In this document: in pieces, positions 43,795 through 45,881 of the stretch
Numbering within the stretch: position 1 is the first letter of the stretch
Layout of the letters: every line of letters begins with the position of its first letter
NCBI GenBank assembly: GCA_028824125.1
Contig: JAPPES010000118.1
Coordinates: 50,063-95,943 of the forward strand
Length of the DNA: 45,881 nt
From: Candidatus Poribacteria bacterium
GTDB taxonomy: Bacteria; Poribacteria; WGA-4E; WGA-3G
Direction of reading: 5' to 3'
The notes under the pieces: model-generated
What the model saw: only the letters and a program-made list of their open reading frames with translations
Told to the model about the DNA's origin: nothing
Database searches by the model: none
Program-made: the position numbers and the translations under genes

Positions 43795-44246
43795 CGGATT
43801 ATTCCTTTTGTGGAAGGACTTTCTATACCCGATATGCCAGGGTTGCAAACCCGCTGAATACTACACGGGTATTTGATGCTCACAAAGCGCGCCTAACAGT
43901 GGTAATTAGTAATCCGCGTCATCCGATAAATCCGTGCTAATCCGCGATTTTGACAATTCGGTGCGTTTAATGAAGATTATAGTAAAATCCATAATTACCT
44001 GGAGGTTGGCGAGGTTAGGAAATCTCACAGTGAGAGCGTGTGTAGGGATTGCTGTTCATTGAAATGTCCACATATTTTCGGATTTTACTATAAGTTAAGG
44101 CAGACACAAGCAGGTATCCGTTTTGGATATCTGCCTATTTCTTTTTTGGCGCGTTGTAGTGTTTCTGTGTTTGCACAGCACTTACTTAGCGGGAATCTTG
44201 CCAATCTGCTATAGTTGCGTCACTCTGTTTTAGCAACCATTGAAAA
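43795..44246. other. Repeat-rich intergenic region after the WD40 gene
   Basis: No gene is seen. A hairpin-like GAATACTACACGGGTATT lies at about 43856-43873. An AATCCGCG-type repeat at about 43909-43949 resembles the copies near 8000 and 8070. The MITE at 43977-44093 follows. The remaining 150 bp contain nothing I recognise. Confidence 0.5.
43977..44093 (+). mobile_element. MITE, 117 bp, right copy
   Basis: It has perfect 14-bp terminal inverted repeats TTATAGTAAAATCC/GGATTTTACTATAA. Internal sequence is strongly similar to the reverse complement of 41433-41550 (shared CATTTCAATGAACA and CACACGCTC segments). The two copies face each other across the WD40 gene. Confidence 0.75.
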
Positions 44247-45731
44247 CTATACCTCAGGTGCAGAAATCGTTTCCCATTCCGGCCAAATCTCTATCGCAGA
44301 TTCTGGCAAAATAGTTAACGCTCCCTTTTGGCTGGTAAGTTCAACTCGTAAGTCATTTTGTCCTTCTTCTCTCTGTAGCGGCAATAACCAAAAAGCGTGA
44401 TACATATCCCCATGAACATAACCGCCAACACATATATCTTCAATATGTTGATAGATAATATCCGCATTTCCTTGTAACTTGTGTATAACTTGCCCATTTT
44501 GTTCAATCTGAACATCAAGCGAAGATGAGACTGAATTCAACCAATCTGCTCGGAGAAAAAGTATCGGTTGACCGTCTATGCTTTCTAACTCGAAGATTGC
44601 CTTAATAGCATTTTTCTCTCCTGCTTGCAAAGACATCGGAGATTTTACCAGCGGATGCTTGGCAAAAACAGGCTTAGCTTCTCCTTGATGTAAACGAGCA
44701 AATGGAGCTCCGTAGGCATGCCATTCTAAGAACGTCATTAGGTGTGTACCTATCTCTCCATCAAGTTGGAGGAGAGTCCCTATCCGTTCAAGTTCCAGTA
44801 ACGCCTCACAAAGATTCGTTACATTTGCGTATTCGGCACGTGCTACAGCAAGTAGTTTTGCCACAGGCCATTCCGGATGTGTTTGATATGTGTCTAAAAA
44901 ATGCATCACTAACTGATTAGTATACCGCGCAGGAGTCATTCCTGCAACGGTAGCGGTGCTGCCAAGGTAGGCACGACAACCGTTATTCAAAAACGCTCGT
45001 AACAACGCTGAACCCGGAGGTGTGGTTGCACATCCGTCAACAATTGCAATCGGATGATGCGGTAACGTTGGCATTCCTTTTGCTGTCACAAAATCCTCGC
45101 CGAATCTATTGCTCAAACTTTTCGGAGTTCCATGTCCGAAGTGGATAATCAAATCTGATTGAGGTAGGTGTTCCGCTCCACCCCTTCCCAGTACTGCAAC
45201 CTGATGTCCCTGTTGTGTCAACACATCAAGAAACCGTTGTGTTTCCAAATGGATACGGGTATCCTCCGAACATAAAATCGATGTCTCTGGACCTGCGACT
45301 TGAGTGGTTTCGCTTAGTTGCCGCTGCATCGCCTCTGGGTTTCCCAATACCCGTGTCACCACAACTTCGGGAAGGCCGTCGCCATCTAAATCCGCATAGA
45401 AAGAATCCGTGTGGAAACACATTCTTTTTAAGCGGACTTCCCACATCGGTATAATATTTTCATCTCCTACCAATATAAGATAATCCAGTTTTCCATCGGT
45501 TTTTGATATTATCTCTGCTTTGATTTCCCTCGCCAGTGTTGTCAGATTAGGATCGGGATACGCGGGTATTGTAATATGTTTTCCTGTCTTCTCTCGGTAA
45601 ACTTCATTGATATCAAGTATATCAGCATCATGTCTACGCGCGAACGCCTCAATCGCTTTCTGGATATCCGACACATCTTTGGGGTAGATATCTGAAAGTG
45701 TGGTTATATTAACCAGTATCAACGTCTTCAT
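44247..45731 (-). CDS. Caspase/gingipain-like (clan CD) cysteine peptidase-like protein without signal peptide
   Basis: A protein of 494 residues. YLILVGDENIIPMWEV (about 84-99) and DSFYADLDGDGLPEVVVTRV (109-128) are typical of C25 gingipain-like proteins. The presumed catalytic dyad is His200-Gly201 in HFGHGTP and Cys234 in IVDGCATTPPGS, in the caspase-fold order. The C-terminal 150 residues look like a beta-sandwich. There is no signal peptide or Gram-negative sorting domain, so it is probably cytoplasmic, unlike gingipains. ATG 45731 is preferred to 45743 because GGGAGA then sits at ribosome-site distance. Its substrate is unknown; an orthocaspase-like regulated protease is possible. Confidence 0.82.
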   Translation of the reverse strand: MKTLILVNITTLSDIYPKDVSDIQKAIEAFARRHDADILDINEVYREKTGKHITIPAYPDPNLTTLAREIKAEIISKTDGKLDYLILVGDENIIPMWEVRLKRMCFHTDSFYADLDGDGLPEVVVTRVLGNPEAMQRQLSETTQVAGPETSILCSEDTRIHLETQRFLDVLTQQGHQVAVLGRGGAEHLPQSDLIIHFGHGTPKSLSNRFGEDFVTAKGMPTLPHHPIAIVDGCATTPPGSALLRAFLNNGCRAYLGSTATVAGMTPARYTNQLVMHFLDTYQTHPEWPVAKLLAVARAEYANVTNLCEALLELERIGTLLQLDGEIGTHLMTFLEWHAYGAPFARLHQGEAKPVFAKHPLVKSPMSLQAGEKNAIKAIFELESIDGQPILFLRADWLNSVSSSLDVQIEQNGQVIHKLQGNADIIYQHIEDICVGGYVHGDMYHAFWLLPLQREEGQNDLRVELTSQKGALTILPESAIEIWPEWETISAPEV

Positions 45732-45829
45732 GGAATCTCCCATTTTTTGTATTTACCATTATAGTGAACTTTGAAATTATTGGGACATTTTGATAAACCT
45801 GTTCTGGAACATAACGGACAACAGTAGTT

Positions 45830-45881
45830 GTAGCACAAACTTTATGAAGATAAAAAAATAAATTGGGTAATTTAGCGAGGT
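45830..45881. repeat. Start of a second copy of the nested palindromic element, cut by the window edge
   Basis: GTAGCACAAACT opens 52 bp that match 41632-41683 with about five differences, in the same orientation. The rest lies outside the window. Confidence 0.75.

Noticed and set aside
1..45881. tRNA, rRNA or integrase/attachment site
   Set aside because: I looked for cloverleaf-type segments and TTCRANNC arms between genes and saw none; no integrase or transposase gene is present.

Overview
The window looks like a chromosomal piece of an uncultured Gram-negative bacterium. It has a TonB-dependent receptor ending in an aromatic residue, several signal peptides and LolA-like and LamG-type surface proteins. 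The mix of WD40 propellers, LamG proteins, a ThuA-like protein, an enolase-superfamily enzyme, an Asp-box sialidase, a PQQ-type propeller, C-terminally extended ECF sigma factors and many small palindromic repeats is most like Candidatus Poribacteria or a relative in the Planctomycetes/Poribacteria neighbourhood. That placement is inference from gene content; no marker phylogeny was possible.

Region 1 (1-5810, + strand) is a housekeeping translation cluster: the acidic tail of a probable NusA, ylxR, infB, ylxP, rbfA, nrnA and ribF. The truB gene usual in this cluster is absent between nrnA and ribF. Region 2 (6029-7705, - strand) is a two-gene unit: a zinc alcohol dehydrogenase and a ThuA-like protein. 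Region 3 (8174-15014, - strand) holds mutL, a secreted 14-repeat WD40 protein and an ECF sigma factor joined through one membrane helix to another 14-repeat WD40 region. Region 4 (15260-22521, - strand) has two pairs of ABC-2 type permeases with no ATPase, separated by an unknown gene with a clear terminator. Region 5 (22610-27707, - strand) has a LamG protein, a membrane-anchored carboxypeptidase-regulatory-like protein and an ECF sigma factor fused to an M61-like peptidase domain that has lost its HExxH motif, plus a PDZ domain. Region 6 (27798-29976) is a restriction-modification pair bounded by a perfect 15-bp inverted repeat. Region 7 (30019-34731) has an enolase-superfamily dehydratase, a LamG protein, a sialidase-like protein and a PQQ-type propeller. 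Region 8 (34950-41389, + strand) has two more ECF sigma fusions (one to a membrane helix and LolA-like domain, followed by a TonB receptor; one to a coiled coil and winged-helix domain, followed by a membrane-anchored paralogue of that domain). Region 9 (41433-45881) has a third 14-repeat WD40 protein between two inverted MITE copies, and a caspase/gingipain-like (clan CD) protein.

The most striking theme is a modular family of four extended ECF sigma factors. All four genes, and one adjacent non-sigma gene, are preceded by the same two-part promoter-like motif: an ACC-type -35 box and a CGTC/CGAC -10 box, 17 nt apart at the four sigma genes and 16 nt apart at the fifth. This suggests that each sigma factor, or the family together, drives its own expression. 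Two of the sigma factors share a membrane helix and a conserved outer juxtamembrane segment but carry unrelated C-terminal domains. Promoter and sigma head therefore look like a cassette whose sensor or output domain is swapped.
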